A DNA stretch of 38,623 bases from an uncultured Bacilli bacterium. GTDB taxonomy: Bacteria > Bacillota_I > Bacilli_A > RF39 > UBA660. The position numbers and the translations under genes are program-made. Where the stretch lies: positions 1 to 38,623 of the forward strand of contig CANQAK010000006.1 of assembly GCA_947589495.1 (NCBI GenBank), in the 5' to 3' direction. This document shows positions 16,597 through 26,596 of the stretch, piece after piece. Numbering within the stretch: the stretch's first letter is position 1; each line of letters begins with the position of its first letter. Below the pieces are notes generated by a model. It saw nothing but the letters and a program-made list of their open reading frames with translations, ran no database searches and was not told the origin of the DNA.

Positions 16597-18402
16597 TTAT
16601 TTTTTAAATATATGTTTTGAATTTGATTTATCTGTTTTTTTGATAGTTTCAAATTCATCATCAATATACATTTGTTCTAACTTTTTAATATCAGGTTTTT
16701 TTGTTGAAGTAAGCGGTAAGCTATCAACAAATTTTATTTCTTTAGGAACCATGTATTCAGGAACTACTGTATTTAAATATTTCTTAATTTCATCTTGAGT
16801 TTTTGTTGTATTAGCAACTCCAGATTTTAATTTAATAATACCTATTGGTTTATTAATTATCTGATTATCTGGAATAGTAATAAGTTCTCCTTCTTCAATA
16901 ATATCCATGTTTTCCATTGCAATTTTAACTCTTGCAGGACTAATTTTAGTAGGATTATTCTGAGAGTCTTTTGTAAGTACTAATCTTTTTACTCTATCAT
17001 CGAAAAACATTTCACCCTTATCGTTAAGCCAAATATAATCACCAGTATTATACCATGTTGCACCATTTTCATCTTTTACTAAAGCTTCTTTAGTTGATTT
17101 TTCATCATTATAATACTCTTTCATTAAAGTAGGACTATAAATATATGCTATGCCCGATTGATTAGGTCCAACTTCTTTTTTTGTTTCTGGATCAACTATT
17201 TTAATAAAATTACCTATACAAGGCTTACCAACTGATCCTAAGCTCGGGTTTTCATAATAGCAATAAGCTAATGAACCTAACCCTTCGTTTGCACCATAAC
17301 CTTGAACTAACTGCGTATTACCACCATTTTTTCTAATGAATTCATCAGCGGCAAATTTAACTTCATTTTTTAAAGGTTCAGCACCAGTTAATACTATTTT
17401 CCATTTAGAACAATCAGTTTTTCTTTTTGCTTTTTCAATTGAATCCTTTATATAAGGAGGTGATGTCAACCAATGATTAAATTTATATTGTTCATTTCTT
17501 TTAACCATATCTTTAGGATCAAACAATGGATCTAAACCTAAAGCAACACCAAGACATAAAGGTTCATGAACCATATTAAGAAGTGAGTAAAAAATCCATA
17601 AAGGCGTCATATTAAACATTACATCGCCCTTTTCAAATCGATCTTGTTCAGTCATACCCATAATTTGAACCATTGAATCCATAGCATCCCATGTTGCAAC
17701 ACATGCCTTTGCATGACCTGTCGTGCCTGATGTATATGCAACAGCAGCAATATGGTTCTTTTCATAACTACAAGCTGGTAATTCAAAATTACTCTTTCTT
17801 CCTAATTCTAATAATTGTTCATAATTTAAGATATTAACATTATCATATTTTTTCTTATCTAATCCTTTTAATTTCTCTATAAATTTATATTTCGCCTTAT
17901 CAACGTTCATTCCCTTAGGAAGTCCATCTGTAAGCGATGTTGTAACTATCTTCGTTATATTTTGCTCTTTTAAAGCTTGCATAGTATCTTCACTACAAAA
18001 GATATCATTGCCAACAAATATATTTGATTTAAAATTAGAAAGTTCTCTTACAAGTTCATCTTTATTAGCAGCACAGTTTACCATATGCATTGTAGCTCCA
18101 ATTTTATCTAAAGCATACAATGATACAATTCCATATGGAACTGATAACATACTCATTACAACAACATCATTTTTTTTAACACCTAAACAACTAAATCCTT
18201 TGGCAGCATTATCTATTAAGGTCATTAACTGTCTATAAGTAATTTTATTTCCTAAATAATTAATTGCAATTAAATCTGGATTTTCTAATGCAGTTTCTTC
18301 AATTCTTTTGTAAAGTGTATCATGTTTTAAAATTTTTTCTATTTCTCCTGCCTTTGTTATTTTTGATACTTCTTCTTTTAATTTTTTAAAATCTACGTTC
18401 AT
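16597..18402 (-). CDS. Class I adenylate-forming enzyme (acyl/aryl-CoA synthetase-like)
   Basis: AVAYTSGTTGHAKACVATW, VQGYGANEGLG, TWYNTGDYIWLNDKGEMFFDDRVKR, LPLTSTKKPDIKKLE. Confidence 0.92.
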   Translation of the reverse strand: MNVDFKKLKEEVSKITKAGEIEKILKHDTLYKRIEETALENPDLIAINYLGNKITYRQLMTLIDNAAKGFSCLGVKKNDVVVMSMLSVPYGIVSLYALDKIGATMHMVNCAANKDELVRELSNFKSNIFVGNDIFCSEDTMQALKEQNITKIVTTSLTDGLPKGMNVDKAKYKFIEKLKGLDKKKYDNVNILNYEQLLELGRKSNFELPACSYEKNHIAAVAYTSGTTGHAKACVATWDAMDSMVQIMGMTEQDRFEKGDVMFNMTPLWIFYSLLNMVHEPLCLGVALGLDPLFDPKDMVKRNEQYKFNHWLTSPPYIKDSIEKAKRKTDCSKWKIVLTGAEPLKNEVKFAADEFIRKNGGNTQLVQGYGANEGLGSLAYCYYENPSLGSVGKPCIGNFIKIVDPETKKEVGPNQSGIAYIYSPTLMKEYYNDEKSTKEALVKDENGATWYNTGDYIWLNDKGEMFFDDRVKRLVLTKDSQNNPTKISPARVKIAMENMDIIEEGELITIPDNQIINKPIGIIKLKSGVANTTKTQDEIKKYLNTVVPEYMVPKEIKFVDSLPLTSTKKPDIKKLEQMYIDDEFETIKKTDKSNSKHIFKK

Positions 18403-18445
18403 AACGTATCCCCCTAAACTAATTTTTTTATTTTACTGCAAGCAT

Positions 18446-18474
18446 AATATAACACAATAATAAATAAAAATCAA
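18446..18474 (-). promoter_or_regulatory. Putative promoter for the adenylate-forming enzyme/sensor kinase pair
   Basis: Minus strand TTGATT, 17 bp, TATATT. Confidence 0.5.
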
Positions 18475-18477
18475 ATT

Positions 18478-18684
18478 TTACTTATTATTGTGCTCACTCT
18501 CATATTTTCTTATTATTCTTCTAATAGTTGATGGATATGTATAAAAATATCTTGCGGTAGGTTTTATGCCTCTTTCTTTAGCCATTTTTACAATTTTTGG
18601 TTCTAATTGAGCCTTTTTTTCTTTCGTTTGATTTTTATATAAATCCTTTTCATCAATATAATATAATGCATATTCTGTTGACAT
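18478..18684 (-). CDS. Small helix-turn-helix protein
   Basis: MAKERGIKPTARYFYTYPSTIRRIIRKYE HTH-like. Confidence 0.55.
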   Translation of the reverse strand: MSTEYALYYIDEKDLYKNQTKEKKAQLEPKIVKMAKERGIKPTARYFYTYPSTIRRIIRKYESEHNNK

Positions 18685-18780
18685 ATAATCAAATTTCCTT
18701 TACTACTTACATTAATATTTTAATACTTATCAAAAAAAATTAGTTAATTAAAAAATCTCATTAAAATCATATTAAAATCA

Positions 18781-20241
18781 TTAATATCTTGGTAAGCCAT
18801 ATCCATAAATGTATTTACTATCAATAGAATATTTCTTTTTTTTAACCTCATTTCTTGAATTACCTTCAATAGTATAAATATTTTTACCATCACTTCTTTC
18901 TACAATTCCGACGTGATCTGAATGTCCATCCTGTTCCCAATCAAAAAATATAACATCGCCAGGTTTAGGATTATATCCTCTTTCTTTCCATAACCCGATT
19001 GCTTTAAACCAGGGAATCCCCTGTGTATGACAAGTTGAAAATTTAGGAACAGCTATATTAAGATATCCAGCCTCATTATAAACCCAGGATACAAATATTG
19101 CACACCATTCTACCCTTGAATTAAAGCCATACCATTTCCAATATGGTTCACCTCCGACATTTCCTACTTGCGATAAGGCAATATCAACTACATTTTTATT
19201 TCCAATACCGCCACCATATACTACATTAGACCATAATGCATCATATTTACTACTCAATAGTTCGTTCATTTGCTTTTGTTGAATAAAATTAAGATTATAT
19301 TCTGATATCATATCATTAACACTCTTGCCTGTAATATTAATATATAATATCCGTTTTATTTCTCCATTTTCATTTGAAGTTTCTTGCACGTTGTATGTAA
19401 TTTCATTCATTTTCCAGAAGACATCTTTAAGCACATTTTCTTTATTATCGTTTATTGTAATTACATCTGTTGCATTTTCTCCATTAGAAATTATAACAGC
19501 ATACACAGATAAAATATATTTCCATTCAGTCTTATTTACATTCAATGCATAGTCATCATGTGGAACTTCGTTTTGTATATTTATTAGTTTTTCAGACAGT
19601 TCATTATTAAGATCACTTATAACACTACTCATTGTTTTATTACCAGTATTTTCACTACTTAAAAATATTCCAAAAACAGAATTAAGTAAAAAGCCTATTA
19701 AACATAAAATTATAATTATAACTACTACTATCCAGCCCCCTGCTACTAAAGCAGCAATGATAGCTTTAGTAACAGTTACAACAGTTTTTAAGATTTTTAT
19801 AGTAGTTTTAATTGCCATTTTAATCGTTTTAATTGTTTGTTTTATTCCTTTCACGACCATTTTTGGTGCTTTCAGCGTCTTTTTTGTAATTTTTGCGCCC
19901 GTTTTTATACCACGTTTGGTATTTTTAATTATAGTTTTACCAACTTTTTTAGATGTTTTTATATTTTTCTTTGCTTTATACAACTTTATCTTGTTTCTCA
20001 AATTACTTATGTTTTTCATAGTATTTGCAACTGAATTACGCCCTTTTCTTCTTGAAAAATTAATAATCTTTTTTGTGGCATTATTTAAAGTAGTCTCTAT
20101 TTTATCATTCCCATAATCAAATATTGAAGATTCGTTATCCTTTTCTTTTATATTAATTAGATTATCTTTAGAATTAAAAACCCTTTTATCTAATTTTCTG
20201 ATAAACTTATTACCAGTATTCCTTAACTTTATTTTAGACAT
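18781..20241 (-). CDS. Membrane-anchored CHAP-domain peptidoglycan hydrolase of the transfer apparatus
   Basis: Basic N-terminus, one TM, C-terminal VEWCAIFVSWVYNEAGY...PGDVIFFDWEQDGHSDHVGIVE. Confidence 0.88.
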   Translation of the reverse strand: MSKIKLRNTGNKFIRKLDKRVFNSKDNLINIKEKDNESSIFDYGNDKIETTLNNATKKIINFSRRKGRNSVANTMKNISNLRNKIKLYKAKKNIKTSKKVGKTIIKNTKRGIKTGAKITKKTLKAPKMVVKGIKQTIKTIKMAIKTTIKILKTVVTVTKAIIAALVAGGWIVVVIIIILCLIGFLLNSVFGIFLSSENTGNKTMSSVISDLNNELSEKLINIQNEVPHDDYALNVNKTEWKYILSVYAVIISNGENATDVITINDNKENVLKDVFWKMNEITYNVQETSNENGEIKRILYINITGKSVNDMISEYNLNFIQQKQMNELLSSKYDALWSNVVYGGGIGNKNVVDIALSQVGNVGGEPYWKWYGFNSRVEWCAIFVSWVYNEAGYLNIAVPKFSTCHTQGIPWFKAIGLWKERGYNPKPGDVIFFDWEQDGHSDHVGIVERSDGKNIYTIEGNSRNEVKKKKYSIDSKYIYGYGLPRY

Positions 20242-20248
20242 AATTTAA

Positions 20249-22567
20249 TTATCTCTCACTTGGTTTAGTTGTCATAAGTTTATATAATTTAGTATCTTTA
20301 GGAAAACTATTAACAAATGGGACAAGCGAACTACCATATTTTATCAAGCCACATCCAGCATCAGAATTTGTTATATAAGACATTTGCTCATCAGATATAT
20401 TTAATAACCTAGCTAATTCTTGTCTATCAGAAGATGCTTGATTAAGCATTACAATAAATTCACTATTGGAAAGCATTGTGGAAGCATCAACTGAAGATAA
20501 CAAATATTCAACATTTTGAGTAATAGCAGTTGGATATGCATTTCTTTTTCTAAATTGTCGCCAAGCACTATTAAAGAAAGCTGATGAATATTCATTTGCA
20601 AACATTACATGAATTTCATCTATAAATATATGCGTTCTTTTTCCTTTTTTATAGTTTTCAGATACACGATTAATCATTGCATCAGTTATAACTAAAAGTC
20701 CCATAGATTTTAATTGTTTCCCCAATTTATAAATATCATATGATATTATTCTGCTATTTGTATTAACATTAGTTTGATGGGCAAAAACATTTAATGAACC
20801 ATTAGTAAATAATTCTAATGATAACGCTAAATCTTTAGCTTCTTTTTCAGGTTGTTCTAATAAACAACTCCTTAAGTCCATTAACGTAGGCATATTTTTT
20901 TTATTCTCTTGCTTTTCATACACTAATGCGGTACATCTATCAATTATTGATTTTTGTTTAGAACCTAAACCTTTTTTATCAAGTTGCTCAAATAGTGATA
21001 GAATAAACTCCGATTTATCACTTATTGGATTTACTGCATCTCCGTATCCATCAAGCATATCCATAGCGTTAATATGATCTCTACTATTTGCAGATATTTC
21101 AATTACTTCACCACCCATAGCATTTACCAAAGCAGAATACTCCCCTTCTGGATCGCATATTAAAATATCATCATTTGTTGATAAGGATAGAAATGTAATT
21201 AGTTCTTTAGCACTAAAAGACTTACCTGATCCTGGAACACCTAATAAAAAAGAAGATTGATTTAGAAGATTTTCTTTATTAACCATAATCAAATTATGGC
21301 TGATAGCATTTTCACCATAATATATTCCACCTTTATCCATTATTTCTTGCACTCTAAAAGGATTTAATACTGCCAAACTTTCAGTAGTTAGAGTTCTTAA
21401 TGTTTCAATATTTCTTACACCAATTGGTAAAACTGTATTTAATCCATCCATTTGCTGATATTTTAAAGGAACGATTTGACAAAGGTGCTTTCTTGCAGTA
21501 ATCAATACTGTTTCAGTATCAGCATCAAGTTGTTCTTTGGTATCAGCAGTTATAACTAAAGTTACATTAGCAAACATCATACGTTGATCCCTTGTTGTTA
21601 AGTCGTCTAAAAACTCTTTACTTTCCTTTCTTTGTTGTTCCATATCATATGGTACAACAGCACTAAAATTATTGTTGGCATTTTGCTTACGTTGCCAATT
21701 AGTTATATTTGTTTCAACACCAAGTAATCTACTTTCAACTTCCTTAACCGCCTCATCCGTTGGTATTGGAATAATATCAATACTAAGCATCATATTTTGA
21801 TTCATATCAGTTAATTCTGCTATCATACTATCTTTAATATATGACGCATAATCTTTTAAAAACATTACCCTACCAACCTTATTTTCCATAGTAAAATAAT
21901 CATTTTCAAAAGAAAATCCGTTAGGGCATATATAATCTTTAAAACTATGTCCTTTACGCATTAATGTTTTTATATCCAGATTATAATTAGATTCTTCACC
22001 TATTCTATAAAAATCATGTAATATTCTTAATCTTTCCGTAGCATTTAAAGAAGTACACTTTGAACCTAATTTAGCAAAATGTGAAATAATATCACTTGAT
22101 ATTCTTCTAAAATAGTTTTTAGCTTCCTCATGATCCTTTTTAAATACAGAAATCGTTAAATAAATTTCTCTAACCATACCATTACTTCCTATTGCTTTAT
22201 CAAGTAACATTTGATTATATTCCTGACGATATATATCTAAACCATCTTGTTTAAAATCAAGTAGTATATCTTTTTCAAAAGTTTTCTTATTTACTCTCCT
22301 TAAAGCTATTGTAATTTTTGTTGTTGCACCACTATCAAGGGAATTTAACAATTCTGAATAATCCAAAAACATAGTTTCCTTGTCTTCTTTTGATGCAACC
22401 GCATAATTAATATCAGTAAATTTATAAGTAAAAGAAAATTTATTTTTACCAACTAAAAATATACCATCTTCCCAAATACGTTTTATTGGTATTGACTTTT
22501 GTACACTTTTAGGAATATTTAAATCTTCCTTTTCCATTTTCTTTAAATTTCGTATTGTCCTTATCAT
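20249..22567 (-). CDS. VirB4-family conjugation ATPase
   Basis: FLLGVPGSGKSFSAKE Walker A; THIFIDEIHVMF Walker B. Confidence 0.95.
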   Translation of the reverse strand: MIRTIRNLKKMEKEDLNIPKSVQKSIPIKRIWEDGIFLVGKNKFSFTYKFTDINYAVASKEDKETMFLDYSELLNSLDSGATTKITIALRRVNKKTFEKDILLDFKQDGLDIYRQEYNQMLLDKAIGSNGMVREIYLTISVFKKDHEEAKNYFRRISSDIISHFAKLGSKCTSLNATERLRILHDFYRIGEESNYNLDIKTLMRKGHSFKDYICPNGFSFENDYFTMENKVGRVMFLKDYASYIKDSMIAELTDMNQNMMLSIDIIPIPTDEAVKEVESRLLGVETNITNWQRKQNANNNFSAVVPYDMEQQRKESKEFLDDLTTRDQRMMFANVTLVITADTKEQLDADTETVLITARKHLCQIVPLKYQQMDGLNTVLPIGVRNIETLRTLTTESLAVLNPFRVQEIMDKGGIYYGENAISHNLIMVNKENLLNQSSFLLGVPGSGKSFSAKELITFLSLSTNDDILICDPEGEYSALVNAMGGEVIEISANSRDHINAMDMLDGYGDAVNPISDKSEFILSLFEQLDKKGLGSKQKSIIDRCTALVYEKQENKKNMPTLMDLRSCLLEQPEKEAKDLALSLELFTNGSLNVFAHQTNVNTNSRIISYDIYKLGKQLKSMGLLVITDAMINRVSENYKKGKRTHIFIDEIHVMFANEYSSAFFNSAWRQFRKRNAYPTAITQNVEYLLSSVDASTMLSNSEFIVMLNQASSDRQELARLLNISDEQMSYITNSDAGCGLIKYGSSLVPFVNSFPKDTKLYKLMTTKPSER

Positions 22568-22923
22568 TTTAAACTTTCCTTTCTTTCTGCACTCTTTAGA
22601 TAGTTTTTCATCGCATTATAGTAAATATTTTCTGATACAAATTTTAAATGCCTAGGGGTTAATATTTCTGATTTAAACCATGCAAAGATAAATTTTTCAA
22701 TAGTCATGCCATTATAAGTAACAAATCCTATAAAAGCAAATGGAGCTGCACCTAATATGCAAATCCAGGATAAAGTTTCAACACCAAATTTATCTTTTAA
22801 CAAAAAATATAATAGTACAGCTACTAGGCAAGCCATAACAGAAAAAAAGAACTGTCTTAAAGACAGTCCAAAAAATATGCTTTCTGTATAATTTCTAATT
22901 TCTCTGTTTATTTTAACTTCCAC
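22564..22923 (-). CDS. PrgI-family membrane protein
   Basis: Short protein with two TM segments directly upstream of VirB4; MEVKINREIRNYTESIFFGLSLRQFF. Confidence 0.85.
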   Translation of the reverse strand: MEVKINREIRNYTESIFFGLSLRQFFFSVMACLVAVLLYFLLKDKFGVETLSWICILGAAPFAFIGFVTYNGMTIEKFIFAWFKSEILTPRHLKFVSENIYYNAMKNYLKSAERKESLK

Positions 22924-23445
22924 TTATCTCTCATCCCTTTCATAATTTTTATTACTAAACATATTATTTTCATTTTCTTCAAATCTGTTAGATTCTCTTA
23001 CTACGTGAGCTTGTAACGCAGGGTTATTTTTAGCTTCCTCATATGCTGATAAAATATCTTCATTTAAAAAATGAAAGTCTTTTTTTTCTATTTCTTTTTT
23101 ATCATTAATAAAATCATTTGAATACTCAATCGCAATTTGCTCATCAATTCTTAAGTCTTTTGGATTAAGTCCTAAATCCATACACAATAACGCCTGATTA
23201 AAATATTTTTCATCTTCTTTTTTTAAATTACTTAATTGTGTAAACATTATAGTTAAAAATTGCCTACTTGTTATATCACTCATATATTTTTCAGTTACCT
23301 GATCTAAAATTTTTTCGTAATGTATTGGTGGTACTTTAGTGGGTTCCTGTGTATCTGGATTTATATATTTATAAGTCATATCACTAATACTTTTACTCAT
23401 ATCTTTTATTTTTAATTGTGTAAAATCATCATATTGCTTTCTCAT
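22924..23445 (-). CDS. Hypothetical protein within the transfer operon
   Basis: 173-aa ORF between PrgI and a 342-aa ORF; no recognised motif. Confidence 0.6.
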   Translation of the reverse strand: MRKQYDDFTQLKIKDMSKSISDMTYKYINPDTQEPTKVPPIHYEKILDQVTEKYMSDITSRQFLTIMFTQLSNLKKEDEKYFNQALLCMDLGLNPKDLRIDEQIAIEYSNDFINDKKEIEKKDFHFLNEDILSAYEEAKNNPALQAHVVRESNRFEENENNMFSNKNYERDER

Positions 23446-23458
23446 TTTTAACTTCTCC

Positions 23459-24487
23459 TTATCTTTCCATAATTTTTCTATTTTTATTTACCGCTTTTAT
23501 TTTTTCTTTAAAATCATCTTTATTATAAACTTCGTTTTTCCCATATGTTATAAAATTAATATGTGAAAATTCAAAACCACTACTATAATTATCTCTGTTA
23601 GGATCATTATTTTTTATGAAATCTGAAACCCTATTATAAACTAATCCATAACCCGAAGCCGACCTTTCTCCATTAGAAAGAGACCTTTTTAAATTATCTA
23701 AATCGAACTTAAAATTCAAATTGTTCTCACCATATCCTATATTAATAGTAATAGTTTTTGCATATAAATCTCTTAATGATTGATATATATTTCTATTTAT
23801 GTTCAATTGCTTATAATCAGGATTATTACTTCGTGATATTTCTCCTAAATATTTGATTTTATAATCATAAGTCAATGCCTCAAATCCCAATTCTTCTTTG
23901 TATTTGACTATTAATTCCGAAAAAATTTCATTAACTAATTTCTCGGAATTATCTAAATAAGCCATATAAATATTTTTATCTTCAAGTATTTTTAATTTAT
24001 TTAAAGAATATAAAGAACAATCAAATTTTAATTTCACAGTTGGATTAGACTGTGTTATATATATTTTATCTATTTCGCTCTTAATTCTTCTAATATCATA
24101 TTCATTTAAATAATCAAATTTCTTTTTTCCATCTTTTTTAATAATATTTTTATTATTATTTAAATATGATTCTACCATTTTATCTAATTCATTAGATATG
24201 TTTCTTTCAATATTTGAAAAATTTGCCATTTTAATCTTTTTATCTACTGAAAACATATCTTGAAGTTGATAACTAGCATCATATAAACATTTATCAATAT
24301 TATCAAAATACCCTCCGACATTATAATTTGCTTGACTAAACCCAGTGTATTCCCGTTTATAGTAAATAGTATCAAACCTATCATTTATTTTTTCCTTATA
24401 TATTTTAAACTTTATAGCAACAGAATTTTCAAAAATTTCATTATTTCTATTTTTATCTATTAAAAAATTTTCTAAATTATTTCTCAT
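23459..24487 (-). CDS. Hypothetical protein within the transfer operon
   Basis: 342-aa ORF; no recognised motif. Confidence 0.6.
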   Translation of the reverse strand: MRNNLENFLIDKNRNNEIFENSVAIKFKIYKEKINDRFDTIYYKREYTGFSQANYNVGGYFDNIDKCLYDASYQLQDMFSVDKKIKMANFSNIERNISNELDKMVESYLNNNKNIIKKDGKKKFDYLNEYDIRRIKSEIDKIYITQSNPTVKLKFDCSLYSLNKLKILEDKNIYMAYLDNSEKLVNEIFSELIVKYKEELGFEALTYDYKIKYLGEISRSNNPDYKQLNINRNIYQSLRDLYAKTITINIGYGENNLNFKFDLDNLKRSLSNGERSASGYGLVYNRVSDFIKNNDPNRDNYSSGFEFSHINFITYGKNEVYNKDDFKEKIKAVNKNRKIMER

Positions 24488-24498
24488 ATTTCACTCTC

Positions 24499-25410
24499 CT
24501 ATCTTTCTAAATCTTTTTTTCTTACTTTACTATTTTGTTCAATATAATCGCAGACTTTATTTGCTTTTGCAACTGCTGAAAATAATTCTTGTGGGTTATT
24601 TTCTAAAATTTTTATCCACGACTTAATATAGCTTTTATGATTATCATAATGTTCTGTTGAAGTTGGAATATTTAACTTTTGCATAATAAAAGAAGAACCA
24701 ATTTCTGCAACTAGCTCTTCTCTTGCATATTCTTCTTTGTTATTATTATCAAAATTTCGATTTAATCTATTCTTGCTTCCAGTTGAATGACATAATTCAT
24801 GAAGTTGAGTAGCATAATAGGAATATTTATCTAAGAATTTTTCAGAAGGTGGAAGCACAATTTTATCTTTTAAAACATCATAATATGCTTGATTTCCAAA
24901 TTCTTCATATTTAACACCAAGATTTTTTATTACATTAGTGATATATTTGGGAATATGAATTTTTTGATTTGCATTGTTAATATATTCTGGAACACCTTCA
25001 ACATATTTAGCATTATAAACATAACTACAATTTACAAATATTTTAAAATCTTCAATTTCGTTTGGATGCTTTTCAACATAATTATTATATTCTAAAAAAT
25101 CCATTCGCTTTTTCAACTTAAAATTGTAATAACTCCAAAATTCTATTGGAACTCCTTTTCCTTTTGCTTTATTACTTAATTTCCAACCTTTATTTTTAAT
25201 TTGAAGAAATGTGTACCATCTTGGATCTGTATATTTTTCTAAATAAGAAACATAATTCAATATCAAACTATTTATTCCTTTGTATTGACTTTTAGTAATT
25301 CCATTATGATTAATAGTCGTTTGCCATCCTTTATTCCACGGGATTTCATTTTCCTTTAAACAATGAAGGTACATATCAATTAATTGTTCTTTTGTTTTAG
25401 TTGTTTTCAT
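24499..25410 (-). CDS. ArdC-like antirestriction/ssDNA-binding protein with zincin domain
   Basis: IPWNKGWQTT...YKGINSLIL N-terminal domain; QLHELCHSTGSKNRLNR HExxH. Confidence 0.85.
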   Translation of the reverse strand: MKTTKTKEQLIDMYLHCLKENEIPWNKGWQTTINHNGITKSQYKGINSLILNYVSYLEKYTDPRWYTFLQIKNKGWKLSNKAKGKGVPIEFWSYYNFKLKKRMDFLEYNNYVEKHPNEIEDFKIFVNCSYVYNAKYVEGVPEYINNANQKIHIPKYITNVIKNLGVKYEEFGNQAYYDVLKDKIVLPPSEKFLDKYSYYATQLHELCHSTGSKNRLNRNFDNNNKEEYAREELVAEIGSSFIMQKLNIPTSTEHYDNHKSYIKSWIKILENNPQELFSAVAKANKVCDYIEQNSKVRKKDLER

Positions 25411-25412
25411 AA

Positions 25413-26258
25413 TTATAATCCCATCATTTCTTTTACTACTCTATCAGATAGTTTTATTGTACCAACTAAAACTAACATATTAAATATCAATTCACTTATA
25501 TACTTCCATGACTGGGTTACAACAGACGCAGAAGCATCAACGACTGGTGGAGAACTTGCAAATAGTGAAAAAATAATGCAAGCTAAAACTATAATTGCAC
25601 CTTCCATACAAACCCCACAATAAGATTTTACAAAATTTTGACCTACGTTTTGAGTTGTTTCACCTGCAAATGTTGATAATGGCACAGGAGCAATAGCAGT
25701 ATATAAATATAACTTAAAAAACCTACCATAAACAGTCATTATCATAATAAAAGAAAGAACGGTTATTACTAATCCTCCTATTAAAGTTACCGCCCACAAA
25801 GGTATTGAATCCATAAAACTACAACTTTCGATAGTATTAATTAAACTATCTGGAAGAATAGTGCTTGAACTCATCTTTATTCCAGCAGTTTTAATTATGG
25901 TGGAAATAACGCCTTGTACTATTTTAAATATTGCCAGCATTAATTCTAATCCATAAGTTACAATACCTTTAGCGATTGCAAAACGTATAAATAATTTTAA
26001 AGCTCGATCTGGTTTTTTTATATCATTAAATGACGTGCATGTTTTAACTATACTTATTACAAAAAATAACACTAAAAGAGCCATACCAATTGCTTGTAAT
26101 GCACCGTGAATGTCCTTAATAACATTCCATATAGCCCCACCTTTAAAGGTTTCTGGAGATTGTGTAATTAATTGCCATATTTCATTTAATTTAGAATCCC
26201 AAGTTTCTAATGCATTTTGTAAATTTTGAACAACCCAATTATCACTCAATTTCTTCAC
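25413..26258 (-). CDS. VirB6/TrbL-like polytopic mating channel protein
   Basis: Multiple TM segments and position in the operon. Confidence 0.8.
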   Translation of the reverse strand: MKKLSDNWVVQNLQNALETWDSKLNEIWQLITQSPETFKGGAIWNVIKDIHGALQAIGMALLVLFFVISIVKTCTSFNDIKKPDRALKLFIRFAIAKGIVTYGLELMLAIFKIVQGVISTIIKTAGIKMSSSTILPDSLINTIESCSFMDSIPLWAVTLIGGLVITVLSFIMIMTVYGRFFKLYLYTAIAPVPLSTFAGETTQNVGQNFVKSYCGVCMEGAIIVLACIIFSLFASSPPVVDASASVVTQSWKYISELIFNMLVLVGTIKLSDRVVKEMMGL

Positions 26259-26272
26259 CTCCTACAACAAAA

Positions 26273-26596
26273 TTATCCAGTTATCATATTTATTATTTCT
26301 TTTGAAAATGTGATGATAATTCCTCCTGCTACTGTTAATATGCTATTTGCTCTTTGAGATGGATCATGACTTTTTAATGATAAGCCAAACTGAACAACGC
26401 CAAAACCTAACATTATCATTCCAATTGCACGTATCAAACCAAAAATAAAGTTAGATAGATTATTTACAACAGATATTGGATCATCAGCAGCAAAAACTGT
26501 TACACTTCCTCCAAGCAAAAATAAGCACAACAAAACACACATAACATAAATTTTATAAAACTTATATAATCTTTTTTCATAATTTTCATTTTTCAT
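26273..26596 (-). CDS. VirB2/TrbC-like small pilin-type membrane protein
   Basis: Signal-like N-terminus plus two TM segments; position between VirB6- and VirD4-like genes. Confidence 0.65.
   Translation of the reverse strand: MKNENYEKRLYKFYKIYVMCVLLCLFLLGGSVTVFAADDPISVVNNLSNFIFGLIRAIGMIMLGFGVVQFGLSLKSHDPSQRANSILTVAGGIIITFSKEIINMITG

Noticed and set aside
19325-20116. Plus-strand hydrophobic ORFs opposite the CHAP protein
   Set aside because: Phe/Ile-rich complement of Lys/Asn-rich coding sequence; not independently supported.
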